Assembly: GCA_900321915.1 (NCBI GenBank) | Contig: ONXW01000324.1 | Coordinates: forward strand, 1 to 13,256 | Origin: an uncultured Eubacteriales bacterium | GTDB taxonomy: Bacteria; Bacillota; Clostridia; Lachnospirales; Lachnospiraceae | Length of the DNA: 13,256 nucleotides | Direction of reading: 5' to 3' | Shown: in pieces, positions 1-7,195 of the stretch | Numbering within the stretch: position 1 is the stretch's first letter | Layout: each line of letters opens with the position of its first letter | Made by a program: the position numbers and the translations under genes | The notes under the pieces: model-generated | Told to the model about the DNA's origin: nothing | Databases searched by the model: none | The model's input: the letters and a program-made list of their open reading frames with translations, nothing else

Positions 1-155
1 ATGCCGCTGGGCGCGCAGTTCACATCCAGTTCCGTCATGACCGCGTGATCCAGCTCCGTGGTCACAGTGATCTCCGGGTCCGCGAACGCGGGAGCAGTCA
101 GAGCAAGTACCATTCCCGCCGTGATAAAAGCAGCAGTCATCTTCTTTTTTCTCAT
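1..155 (-). CDS. Exported protein, N-terminal part only (signal peptide)
   Basis: The reading frame starts at the ATG at 155-153 and runs off the left edge after 51 codons. Residues 1-25 form a typical Sec signal peptide: a basic start (MRKKK), a hydrophobic core (AAFITAGMVLALTA) and an AFA-D signal peptidase I site. The mature part begins DPEITVTTELDHAV, which is acidic and threonine-rich. A purine-rich GAGGGAAG stretch upstream of the ATG is a usable but not ideal ribosome binding site. It has its own candidate -10 box about 80 bases upstream, so it need not be co-transcribed with the large gene that ends at 336. Too little is present to name a family. The signal peptide is clear; the function is unknown. 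Confidence 0.7.
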   Translation of the reverse strand, partial: MRKKKMTAAFITAGMVLALTAPAFADPEITVTTELDHAVMTELDVNCAPSG

Positions 156-233
156 TTTTCTTCCCTCTCTGGCAGAAATCAAAGCAGAAACAACTGACAG
201 CAGTTTCTAATCAACTTCATTATTTCTCTGTTT

Positions 234-239
234 ATTATA
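234..239 (-). promoter_or_regulatory. Candidate -10 box for the exported protein
   Basis: A perfect TATAAT on the minus strand lies about 80 bases upstream of the ATG at 155. No good -35 hexamer is seen 16-18 bases further upstream (the sequence there is close to TGTTCC), so this is a candidate based on the -10 match alone. The rest of the 156-335 gap holds only a weak 5-bp hairpin just after the stop codon of the large gene (322-335) and no U-tract. Confidence 0.35.
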
Positions 240-335
240 GCAAACCCGCAGTCCCGGGAACACATTTAAAAGTATACTCCTTCAGAAATCTTTCGCCTCT
301 TCCATCACTGAATTTCATTATGTTTATCTGTAAAC

Positions 336-3300
336 TTATGACATCAATTTCTTATAGATCGCATTTGCATCAGGGGATTGCTCTACGGGTGGGTCTGCGT
401 CGGGATCCGGGTATTTGACCTCAAACCCTGCAGCTTTCAACAAGCTTGTGAATATTTTTCTCTTTTCCCTCTCCCCGGGTTGGCTTTCCCGGTCAGCTGT
501 CAGGACATTCCCGTTTTCATCCAGAAAAGCACCCTTGTAAAGTGCCTGGGCGTAGCGCTGCATGATATAGGCATGCATCTTGTCATCGCTTGGAAATCCC
601 AGCTGCGCTTCCGCAGTCCTCCTGAGCATGTTTTTGACCTGGTCTTCCTTACCGTATTTTTTGATAAAACTTTTCGGATTCGCCGCTTCATCTTTGGATT
701 TTTTGAACTGTGCATATAACCCGTCCGGTCCATCCATTCCGATGTACTTATCAATGACATCCTTTTTCGCTTTGCGCTTCATGATAAAGTCCGTGACAGC
801 GCCCCCAATGCTCACACAGAAGGCAACAAGAGAAACTCCCGCCGAAACAAGGGCCAGGGTCCCTCCGGACCCCATCATGAGGCCGCCGGAAACGATCTGC
901 AGCACACCCGATGCGGTCTTGAACACCCCCCCTGTTTCCTTGCGTATCTCATTCTGTCTTAACGCCGTGGCTACATTGAGAAGCATATCCCTCTGGGCTT
1001 TCAGCTCCTCTATCTGCGCCTGGGAGAGATTGGACGTATCCGGCGGGTTGCGCCTCATTTCGGACTGATATTTCTCAATTGCCTGGCGAGCCCTGTCTCC
1101 CTCCGCGACATCCATGACTCCCTGGATCGCAGTCATAAGGCCCACGGCCATCGCGCCGATACCCGCGGCCCCTGTCGCCACGGGATCAGTGATCCAGGCA
1201 ACGCCGGTACTGCGTCCCATAAACAGTGTGCGCGTCGTATCGACGATCCCCGCGATGGAGCGGACCTCCCCATAAACGCTGAACCCTGTTGAGCTTGCTT
1301 CCTTTACAAGGCCGAGGATCGCTTTTCCTCTTGCATAAGCCCCGATCCCATGAGCAAAAGTCTGCTCCAGGGCGCCTGCTACTGTGATAAAACTGAACAG
1401 AGTATTGACCAGGGAAAAGGGGACCGCGCTCCAGGAAAACGGGACGCCCAGAGCTTTCAGCATGGTGCTGTTGAAATTGCTGCCGTCACCCTCGTACTTG
1501 GGGTTGTCTTTTAACAGTTCTTTCAGATGGGTTTCCTGAACAGTTTTTGACGCCCCGCCAAAAAAGGATCCGATGATCGACAGGGGTTTTTTATAATACC
1601 CGATCCACTGCTGTGCTTCTTTGAAAAAGTCTTTTGCGTCCGCCCAGCCGCTCTCTTCCTGGCTGGAAATATATGCCTCCAGCTCGTTTACGGTATCCAT
1701 AAGGGCCTTTACGGCATCCGGGGAAGGATTCGGATTATTCAGAAGCTCTGCCCCCGCGGCAGCCATGTTCCGAAGCAGAGCAGCCATCTGAGGATCCACT
1801 GGCTGTCCTCCGGCTCCTGGGGCGCCTGCCAGAGCCGCTGCGTTTGCCGGCAAAGGCTGCTGGCTCACGGCTTCGGTCAGGATGTCTTCCGCATTATGTA
1901 TGGCATCGGAGAGCTTGTCCCAGTCCAGGCCTTCTCCGCTCTCGCGATGGAAAAAGCCCCCAAACCAGCCATTGAAAATATGCGGCTTGAACTTATCCAG
2001 CTGAGGAGTATAGGTCGCCTGTATATAGGCCAGCCTGGCCATATCCGGTTTTGCGTGGAGTTCGTCATTTTCTATCAGATAAAATGCCAGCAGCTTTACT
2101 CTGGGCGGTCGGGCATTGATCCCGTCCACGAATGCGCCGATGAACTTACGGTCGTCCTTATCACTTCCATGAAGCGTATTCCTGTAAAGGAATGCACTGA
2201 TATCCCGGATCCCCTTGATCTGCCCCGCGCTTAAGCCCTGGGTCCGTTCCCGTCTCTGGCGTTCAAATAACACGACCGGCTTCTGCGCCGCTCTGGCCTG
2301 ATCCCGGATATGGTCCCGGGCCGCTTTTGCCTGCTGGCTGGCCTGGAATGCCCGGTCTCTCTGTGCTTTGGAAACAGCGTGTGCCCTGAAAGCGATCTGA
2401 TTCGCAGGCGCCTCCTCGGTCTGCTCTGCCTTTCTGCGGGCTTCTTTTTCCTCGTCCCAGGCAGCGTCGATCGCCGCCTGCCCCGACTCATCGCGTCCCA
2501 TCGGGTCCTGATCAATGAGTGTTTCCACGCCCTGGGCATGTTGTTTGGCCTTTTCTGCAGCAGCCTGGGCCTTCCGGACGCGCTTCTCCGCTTCCGTTTT
2601 GGCCATTTCCGCTTCATAAAGCCGATCCTGCGCGTCCGCCAGCTCCCTCTGCGCCTCAGCAAGCTGTCCCTCTGCGGAATCGATCTTTGCCTGCTCCGCT
2701 TTTGACCATTCTTTTCTCTGGCCTGCCCTGGACTGTATTGTTGTTGCCGCCTGCGCGCGGACGCGGGCGGCCCGGGCTCCGGCCAGGTTTGCCTGCGCGT
2801 CCGCCAGCTTATTCTGCGCCTCTCCTTCTGTTGCCAGGGCCTCCGCCAGTTTCTCCTGCGCCAGGCGGTATTCTTCCGCTTTCGCCCTGACCTCATCCCA
2901 TGAGCTCCTGACCGCCTCATCGCCCGACTCGTCGCGTCCCATCGGATCCTGGTCGATCAGCGCCTCCAGCCCTTCAGCGCGCCTTACGGCTGCCTCCGTC
3001 TCTTCCCGTAAGTCCCGCGCTGCCTGACGGGCATCCTGTATGCTGTCCAGCTGCCTTTGGGCATCCTGTTCCCGCCTCTGCGCCTGTTCTTCCCTCAGCC
3101 CGGCGCCCGGCCGCATGGAGGTCGCCTGCTGCGACTTCTGAAAATTCTGCTGCGCTGTTTCCGCAAAACTGACATCAGAGTCGCCCTGCTCTTTCTGCTT
3201 CTCATTGGAAAGCAGCCGATTTCCTATAAGATCCAGATATCGTCCCTGCGAGACAGCGCTGCGCCCGTCAGTATTCACATTATAAAAAGCCCGGGTCCCG

Positions 3301-3590
3301 GACCTCGTAAACACTGCCGCAATGTCGTACGCCATATCCCTGGCGTCTGCAGACAGGCCGTCCCCGCTCTCGACTTTTTTCCGCGCGGCTCTCCGTTGCT
3401 GCCGGTACGCGTCCCATTCCGTGAAATAGTCATCGAATACACTGACATGGGAATCCAGCAAAGATTCGATCCTTTCGATCTTTTCTTCTCTGGTCAGCAT
3501 CGGATTCGTTTCCGTGCGCGCCTTAAACTCGGCATAAGCTTTTGCCGCCCGCTCAAGATAATCTCTTTTATCTTTTAATGTATCCGGCAT
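336..3590 (-). CDS. Unrecognised 1084-aa coiled-coil protein with C-terminal hydrophobic segments
   Basis: Not a family I recognise. The ATG at 3590-3588 is chosen because GGAG sits 7 bases before it; a GTG 16 codons upstream is in frame but has a poor ribosome site. Visible parts, numbered from this ATG: a charged helical N-terminus (1-150); a long Ala/Glu/Gln/Arg coiled coil (about 160-440) with two copies of LIDQDPMGRDESG at 211-223 and 358-370; a mixed globular region (450-580); an Ala/Gly/Pro linker near 580-600; then hydrophobic segments at about 716-746, 800-828 and 887-937, the last rich in GxxxG-like spacings. The C-terminus is charged and ends with TAA. There is no signal peptide. 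It is the second gene of a pair, 79 bases after the 182-aa gene. A coiled coil plus late bipartite hydrophobic helices recalls pore-formers or translocators delivered by a secretion or contractile injection machine. That comparison is architectural only; no catalytic motif is seen. Confidence 0.75.
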   Translation of the reverse strand: MPDTLKDKRDYLERAAKAYAEFKARTETNPMLTREEKIERIESLLDSHVSVFDDYFTEWDAYRQQRRAARKKVESGDGLSADARDMAYDIAAVFTRSGTRAFYNVNTDGRSAVSQGRYLDLIGNRLLSNEKQKEQGDSDVSFAETAQQNFQKSQQATSMRPGAGLREEQAQRREQDAQRQLDSIQDARQAARDLREETEAAVRRAEGLEALIDQDPMGRDESGDEAVRSSWDEVRAKAEEYRLAQEKLAEALATEGEAQNKLADAQANLAGARAARVRAQAATTIQSRAGQRKEWSKAEQAKIDSAEGQLAEAQRELADAQDRLYEAEMAKTEAEKRVRKAQAAAEKAKQHAQGVETLIDQDPMGRDESGQAAIDAAWDEEKEARRKAEQTEEAPANQIAFRAHAVSKAQRDRAFQASQQAKAARDHIRDQARAAQKPVVLFERQRRERTQGLSAGQIKGIRDISAFLYRNTLHGSDKDDRKFIGAFVDGINARPPRVKLLAFYLIENDELHAKPDMARLAYIQATYTPQLDKFKPHIFNGWFGGFFHRESGEGLDWDKLSDAIHNAEDILTEAVSQQPLPANAAALAGAPGAGGQPVDPQMAALLRNMAAAGAELLNNPNPSPDAVKALMDTVNELEAYISSQEESGWADAKDFFKEAQQWIGYYKKPLSIIGSFFGGASKTVQETHLKELLKDNPKYEGDGSNFNSTMLKALGVPFSWSAVPFSLVNTLFSFITVAGALEQTFAHGIGAYARGKAILGLVKEASSTGFSVYGEVRSIAGIVDTTRTLFMGRSTGVAWITDPVATGAAGIGAMAVGLMTAIQGVMDVAEGDRARQAIEKYQSEMRRNPPDTSNLSQAQIEELKAQRDMLLNVATALRQNEIRKETGGVFKTASGVLQIVSGGLMMGSGGTLALVSAGVSLVAFCVSIGGAVTDFIMKRKAKKDVIDKYIGMDGPDGLYAQFKKSKDEAANPKSFIKKYGKEDQVKNMLRRTAEAQLGFPSDDKMHAYIMQRYAQALYKGAFLDENGNVLTADRESQPGEREKRKIFTSLLKAAGFEVKYPDPDADPPVEQSPDANAIYKKLMS
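2481..2519 (-). repeat. Peptide repeat copy B (LIDQDPMGRDESG) within the large protein
   Basis: Encodes residues 358-370 of the 1084-aa protein. Compared with copy A, 6 of the 13 codons (one Leu, one Ile, three Asp and the last Gly) differ at the third position, yet no amino acid changes. This suggests that the peptide itself is kept by selection. Confidence 0.8.
2922..2960 (-). repeat. Peptide repeat copy A (LIDQDPMGRDESG) within the large protein
   Basis: Encodes residues 211-223 of the 1084-aa protein. It is identical in amino acids to the copy at 2481-2519, and both copies are preceded by a helical Ala/Arg/Glu stretch and followed by a Trp-Asp (WDE) segment. The repeat spacing is 147 residues. 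Confidence 0.8.
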
Positions 3591-3669
3591 AACGTTTCTC
3601 CGTATACCTTTCTGTGGCCTGACCCAATATCGGCTCACGGTTTTCCGGCGGTGTTTTTTCTCCCGGCAA

Positions 3670-4218
3670 TTACTCCGTCTTCACCATATCCATAAACTCC
3701 ATCAATGACATGGACCCCTCCGCCAGCGCGAATACCGGCGTACAGTATTTCGAAGCAGTCTCATAGGCTTCCTCCATCAGGAGGCAGCAATCCCTGATAA
3801 GGGTTTCTGCCGGCGTATCTCCCGGGAAGGTGCGGGTGCTTTTATAGACCAGCAGATCAGCCGGCTTATTCAGGGCAAAGCAGCCCGTTTCGACATAAAA
3901 GTTCATGATGCCGAGGGCATATGCCAGCTGCGGTACATTCTTCACGGGTATATCATTCCGGAGTGAGATCAGCGCCGTAAAATACTGTGCTCCGTCCGGA
4001 TCTCCCGGCACGGGACGGAAGAAATACTCTCCCAGGCAGCGGTCGAGATGCTCGCCAAAGCGGAGCAATACCGCAGTCAAAACATCCAGGGTCCTGCCCT
4101 TCCATTCCGGATGCAGGATCTCACTTTCATCAGCGTATAATCTGTATATCCTTTCTTTTACCGCTTCCAGCGCCTTCAGCCGCAGTTCGCTGCCGCCTTC
4201 TTTCAATGTCTGTGCCAT
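3670..4218 (-). CDS. Unrecognised 182-aa protein, partner of the large coiled-coil protein
   Basis: Starts at the ATG at 4218-4216 with a strong GAGGAGG ribosome site 5-6 bases upstream. It is a compact, mostly helical, acidic protein with no signal peptide or membrane segment. Recognisable stretches are ELRLKALEAVKERIYRLY near the start, a central FRPVPGDPDGAQYFTALISL, and a C-terminal CTPVFALAEGSMSLMEFM. Five cysteines are scattered with no metal-site spacing. It is first in the transcript and lies 79 bases upstream of the 1084-aa gene, so the two are very likely co-expressed. A small acidic protein encoded just before a large hydrophobic one fits a dedicated chaperone, adaptor or immunity protein. 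This is inference from position and size, since I do not recognise the family. Confidence 0.75.
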   Translation of the reverse strand: MAQTLKEGGSELRLKALEAVKERIYRLYADESEILHPEWKGRTLDVLTAVLLRFGEHLDRCLGEYFFRPVPGDPDGAQYFTALISLRNDIPVKNVPQLAYALGIMNFYVETGCFALNKPADLLVYKSTRTFPGDTPAETLIRDCCLLMEEAYETASKYCTPVFALAEGSMSLMEFMDMVKTE

Positions 4219-4278
4219 ATCTTCCTCCTCACACCCCGCTGTTCCGCGCGATCACCTGCGGGAAAAGGGCCTGTCATT

Positions 4279-4284
4279 ATTATA
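4279..4284 (-). promoter_or_regulatory. Candidate -10 box for the 182-aa/1084-aa gene pair
   Basis: A perfect TATAAT on the minus strand lies 60 bases before the ATG of the 182-aa gene, placing a transcription start near 4272. The region 17-19 bases upstream has only a weak -35 candidate (TTCATG with a 19-base spacer). A perfect TTGACA occurs further up at 4323-4328, but the 38-base gap is too long for the two to act together. Confidence 0.4.
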
Positions 4285-4557
4285 CTTTAATTCCGGATCC
4301 CAGCATGAACCGTAATTCCCCTTGTCAAAACAACTGCGTCCGCCCCTTCCGGTTCAGCTTGCCGCTTTTTATCCTTGCTTCCTGTGCCGCTTCTCCTTTC
4401 CTGAAGCTCCGGATGACCGAAAGGGTATGCGAAAATACTCTATATGATTACTATACTGAACGGCAGGAACCTTGGCAAGGCGGATCTTCGATGGCGTTAT
4501 ATCGATACCTGAAATCGCAGCTTTCACTTCATACTTCTGTACCATTGGCAGGGCACT

Positions 4558-4598
4558 AAAAAACGGCTCCGGGCTTAGGTTTTAAGCTCAGAACCGTT
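4558..4598 (-). terminator. Intrinsic terminator, minus strand (distal of two)
   Basis: Stem arms at 4598-4583 and 4577-4562 pair over 16 positions with two G-U wobbles and one A-C mismatch. The loop is 5 bases, and a run of Us follows from the A tract at 4558-4563. It terminates leftward transcription coming from the vapBC side. Confidence 0.7.
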
Positions 4599-4629
4599 CG
4601 TTATCCGAGAATTTCGTAAAAAAACAGAT

Positions 4630-4658
4630 GAGCCGCCCGGACAAAATCTGGGCGGCTC
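4630..4658 (-). terminator. Hairpin terminator, minus strand (proximal of two)
   Basis: A perfect 9-bp GC-rich stem (GAGCCGCCC / GGGCGGCTC) with an 11-base loop. On the minus strand it is followed, after ATCTG, by seven Us. The 5-base offset before the U-tract makes it less ideal than the downstream hairpin. It lies about 185 bases beyond the vapC stop. Confidence 0.6.
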
Positions 4659-4682
4659 CTGTTATTAAGCAAAACAAATTAT

Positions 4683-4692
4683 TCGTACTCGA
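4683..4692 (+). repeat. 10-bp inverted sequence, left copy (TCGTACTCGA)
   Basis: The reverse complement, TCGAGTACGA, occurs at 7701-7710, so the pair faces inward around the A+T-rich islet. The match extends imperfectly (TCGTACTCGA then T/C then AA). No transposase or integrase lies between them, and no adjacent target duplication is apparent. Confidence 0.35.
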
Positions 4693-4843
4693 TAAAGCAA
4701 TAGTGGTACTAACTCATTTTGTATAGAGAATATGATACGGTTCGATTCCATTTACACTCAATTATCCTGCTTCTACAGGGTATCTGAATTAATATTATCA
4801 AAGTGTTATCAGCGGAGTGTTATCATGCACGCAATATGCTATG

Positions 4844-5212
4844 TCACGGTTCCAGCTTTTCTACATGCAAGCCATCAATTCTAAAAAAGCCCGCATCAGC
4901 TGTAAGCAGTGATAACCCATTAGTCATGGCTGTCGCAGCTATAATGGAATCCGGCAGTTTTACCCTGTGCCTTTTTCGCAGCAAGATCGTTCTCTCCCGA
5001 ACCTGTTCGTCAATCGAGAGTATTTCGCAAAAAGCCAGAAACTGCCGAATCACCTTTTCTTCTTCTGCAGTAATTGCAGGATATGAAAGCAGTTCCATAA
5101 AACTAATGACAGATACAGCCAGCCTTTCGCGGAGAAATGGTTTCATACAAGGGTTCCCGGCCAAGAGATAGATAACCGCATTTGTATCTGCAAGATACTT
5201 AATCCCACTCAT
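4844..5212 (-). CDS. vapC: VapC-family PIN-domain ribonuclease toxin
   Basis: This 122-aa protein is a complete PIN domain of normal VapC length. The expected acidic residues are visible: Asp9 in YLADTN, Glu40 in SFMELL, Asp88 in KLPDSIIAATA and Asp106 in LLTADAGFF. In this family they bind Mg2+/Mn2+ for RNA cleavage, classically of tRNA or rRNA. The ATG at 5212-5210 is preferred over the GTG just before it because AGAGGG sits about 8 bases upstream. The gene overlaps the 3' end of the antitoxin gene by 14 bases, a standard toxin-antitoxin arrangement allowing translational coupling. Nothing suggests inactivation. The target RNA cannot be told from sequence. Confidence 0.9.
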   Translation of the reverse strand: MSGIKYLADTNAVIYLLAGNPCMKPFLRERLAVSVISFMELLSYPAITAEEEKVIRQFLAFCEILSIDEQVRERTILLRKRHRVKLPDSIIAATAMTNGLSLLTADAGFFRIDGLHVEKLEP

Positions 5213-5408
5213 CACGCAGCCCTCTTTGCATCTCTAATCCATCCGGCATTTCTTTCAGGATCCCAAAATAGCTGCTCATATCACAGGTCTGATTCTTCTC
5301 TTTTCGCAGCTGCATCCGGTAAATTACGAACTCAATATATTGAGAGACGTCTTCCAGGCAGTCTTCCGGAAGCATCCGGATCTGCCTTTCCAGTGTATCG
5401 TATGACAT
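5199..5408 (-). CDS. vapB: VapB-type antitoxin (DUF2281-like)
   Basis: A 69-aa protein. Its N-terminus (TLERQIRMLPEDCLEDVSQY) resembles the DUF2281 pattern of helical antitoxins, and its C-terminus (FGILKEMPDGLEMQRGLRDEWD region) is the acidic/aromatic tail type that wraps around a PIN toxin. The ATG at 5408-5406 has a strong GGAGAGGAG site; an upstream in-frame ATG at 5429 has none. The protein lacks an obvious DNA-binding domain, so operon autoregulation may depend on the separate HTH gene 52 bases upstream. It is expected to bind and neutralise VapC. Identification rests on pattern and on the overlap with vapC. Confidence 0.8.
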   Translation of the reverse strand: MSYDTLERQIRMLPEDCLEDVSQYIEFVIYRMQLRKEKNQTCDMSSYFGILKEMPDGLEMQRGLRDEWD

Positions 5409-5460
5409 TAAAAACTCCTCTCCGAACATGATTTGTCTATTAGTCAGGTATTGTCAGTCA

Positions 5461-5676
5461 TCATTGCTGGTTCTTCGTGCTCGTTAAATGATCCTCACTG
5501 TTTTTCTCCATTTCAAACTTATAAATCATAAGCCGAAGCAGGTACTCCGGCATATTGCGCTTCCCCATATACCAATCCTGAACAGTACGATAAGGGATCC
5601 CGAAATACTCTGATAATCTTTTCCAATTTAATCCAGCTGTTTCTTTCAGTTTTATCAATTCTTCCTGTGTATTCAT
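5461..5676 (-). CDS. Small HTH DNA-binding protein upstream of vapBC
   Basis: A 71-aa protein. Residues about 14-42 (LNWKRLSEYFGIPYRTVQDW) form a Cro/XRE-like helix-turn-helix with the W-x-x-G-x-R-x-x-P-x-x-L ending common in small Clostridia HTH proteins found beside toxin-antitoxin genes. The ATG at 5676 has no Shine-Dalgarno sequence, but a promoter is positioned so that the mRNA would begin at or next to this ATG. A TTG 12 codons upstream is in frame, but it forms the start of the -35 box and is not supported. The gene lies 52 bases before vapB in the same direction, so it probably serves as the transcriptional regulator of a three-gene HTH-VapB-VapC unit, binding the palindrome in its own promoter. 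That role is inferred. Confidence 0.75.
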   Translation of the reverse strand: MNTQEELIKLKETAGLNWKRLSEYFGIPYRTVQDWYMGKRNMPEYLLRLMIYKFEMEKNSEDHLTSTKNQQ

Positions 5677-5683
5677 GAGATAT

Positions 5684-5712
5684 ATATTAACACGCACAGC
5701 GTGTTCTTTCAA
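5684..5712 (-). promoter_or_regulatory. Promoter of the HTH-vapBC unit, probably leaderless
   Basis: On the minus strand TTGAAA (5712-5707) is separated by exactly 17 bases from TAATAT (5689-5684). Seven bases later comes the ATG of the HTH gene at 5676. This puts the transcription start at the start codon itself, consistent with the missing ribosome site. Confidence 0.65.
5689..5705. promoter_or_regulatory. Perfect inverted repeat in the promoter spacer (operator candidate)
   Basis: AACACGC, three bases, GCGTGTT: two perfect 7-base arms lying between the -35 and -10 boxes and touching the -10. A protein bound here would block RNA polymerase. The HTH protein encoded immediately downstream is the natural candidate. 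Confidence 0.65.
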
Positions 5713-5739
5713 CTTTTATGTAAGTCTTTAAAAACTTGC

Positions 5740-7119
5740 TTACCAGTTCCAAATTCTCCTTGCTGATACTGTCTCCAAGTCCTTTTCATCTTTGCTCTTG
5801 CCATGTTCTCTTCTTCCAAGATATTCATCGTTCCGGGCGATTGTTGGATCATACCAGTCAGCTTTCCTCCGAGCCCATTCTATCCATTCTGACATTGCTT
5901 CTTCGCTGCCGCTCTCTGCCACAGCATCTATATAAGCCCTTATATCTGAAGCAATCCGATAATCGTCTGCCTTATTTACCAACTCTATGGTATGTGCGAT
6001 TTCTAATTCTTTTCTTTTGCGTAATTCTTCTTGCTTTCTTGCTTCTTCCTCTCGCTTTCGTTGTTCTTCTTCACGGCGTTCTCTGGCAATTCGATTCTCT
6101 TCGGATCTTTCATAAAGCTTAATAAGAATATCACCCAAGCGATCTTCAAGTTTTTCCTTTTCAGAATCACGGATGTAATTCTTCTCCCCAAATATAATAC
6201 GAATTCTGCCATTATATACATAATCGTACTGTCGAATACGAGGTTTTGAAGGGTGTTTGTTTTGTTTAATATTATCCTCGTACTGTATTAGTTCCTGGGC
6301 TTCCTTTTTTGTAAGCTCATGTTTTATTGTATCTTCAGCTTCCGCAACTCTGATCCTGACTACATCATTTTTGATTTTTATTGATAAATCATCATTTACA
6401 GTTTCACCCAGCTTTTCTACAGCCTTGAATACTGCATCAAGAATTGCCATAAACCTTGCTGTACCCTTTTCAGATACATCTTTGAAAAACTCCCACTCAT
6501 TATCCGGCTTATTGTAATGAGGAGTGTAATATGCCTGCCTTTGCACTTTCTTTAGCCGTGCATCATGATCAGCAATTCTCTTCTTATACTGTACAAGTGC
6601 TTTATGTAATCTTGCGTTTTCATTTATTCTCAATGAATATGCTACTGCAAGAACTCTTTCACGTTCGTCTTGTTCTAGAAAATCCAGTACTCCGATTAGT
6701 TCTGGAATAATCTTCTCCTTTTTGTTTTCCTCCAAAACAACACCAACACTGTCGTTAATACTTTCTTTGACAGCAGACGATACTTCTTCAGGAAAATCTC
6801 TGACTGGTTTCTTTTCAACATTATCCGTTTCAGACTTTATCTTCTTGATTCTCCTTACAACTGAATTATTCGTGGCAAGCTTAACATAAAGACTCTCATC
6901 GCCTTCTAGTGGGATAATCTCCAATGAAACATCTTTTCCCCTATTCTTTCTGGTCCAGTATCCAGAAGAAGGATATGGAATTTCGGCCTCTTTGCAGCTG
7001 CTTATCAGCCGACTATAATCCAAATTATACTTTCTGGCGACTCCAGCAACAGATAACTGCCATACATCATCGTATAATTGTTTCCTTGATAGCTTTACTA
7101 TTTCTATTTTGCTCTCCAT
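5740..7119 (-). CDS. Conserved protein of unknown function with N-terminal HTH-like domain and coiled coil
   Basis: A 459-aa protein. Residues 10-62 contain a pattern I recognise from a widespread but uncharacterised family: (S/T)RxQLYxxVW, then ...VARKYxLxxSxLxxxCKxxxIPxPxxGYW, then a basic GK. It looks like a helix-turn-helix that may bind DNA. Residues 80-330 are mixed alpha/beta with no known motif. Residues 335-380 are a highly charged Arg/Glu helix, likely a coiled coil, followed by a helical tail with WIEWARRKADWYDP. No catalytic signature or membrane segment is seen. The ATG at 7119 has AAGG about 10 bases upstream. It lies 76 bases after the 114-aa HTH gene and 63 bases before the ATG of the small HTH gene. 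Codons are A/T-rich compared with the flanking operons. A regulatory or defence-related role is possible but unproven. Confidence 0.75.
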   Translation of the reverse strand: MESKIEIVKLSRKQLYDDVWQLSVAGVARKYNLDYSRLISSCKEAEIPYPSSGYWTRKNRGKDVSLEIIPLEGDESLYVKLATNNSVVRRIKKIKSETDNVEKKPVRDFPEEVSSAVKESINDSVGVVLEENKKEKIIPELIGVLDFLEQDERERVLAVAYSLRINENARLHKALVQYKKRIADHDARLKKVQRQAYYTPHYNKPDNEWEFFKDVSEKGTARFMAILDAVFKAVEKLGETVNDDLSIKIKNDVVRIRVAEAEDTIKHELTKKEAQELIQYEDNIKQNKHPSKPRIRQYDYVYNGRIRIIFGEKNYIRDSEKEKLEDRLGDILIKLYERSEENRIARERREEEQRKREEEARKQEELRKRKELEIAHTIELVNKADDYRIASDIRAYIDAVAESGSEEAMSEWIEWARRKADWYDPTIARNDEYLGRREHGKSKDEKDLETVSARRIWNW

Positions 7120-7195
7120 CCTGGCAATTCCTTTCCTTCGTATTTCTTTTCTTCATCAGAATACTTACCAAGCGAAAACGCATAATCAAATAGCT

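Larger units (their letters stand above)
4219..4843. other. 625-base gap between the coiled-coil pair and vapC
   Basis: No convincing gene is seen on either strand. The gap holds the candidate promoter of the left gene pair (4279-4284), two minus-strand terminators (4558-4598 and 4630-4658), and a 185-base A+T-rich tail after vapC that contains one half of a 10-bp inverted sequence (4683-4692). A plus-strand open frame that extends into 4219-4559 runs largely antisense to the 182-aa gene and lacks a ribosome site. Confidence 0.6.

Noticed and set aside
322..335. Hairpin after the stop of the large gene as a terminator
   Set aside because: Only a 5-bp A+T-rich stem with no U-tract.
4279..4328. 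TTGACA (4323-4328) and TATAAT (4279-4284) as one promoter
   Set aside because: The spacer is 38 bases, far from the 16-18 needed.
3987..4559. A 190-codon plus-strand frame reaching into the gap left of vapC
   Set aside because: Much of it is antisense to the 182-aa gene. The low-complexity, Pro/Ser-rich product and lack of a ribosome site argue against a gene.
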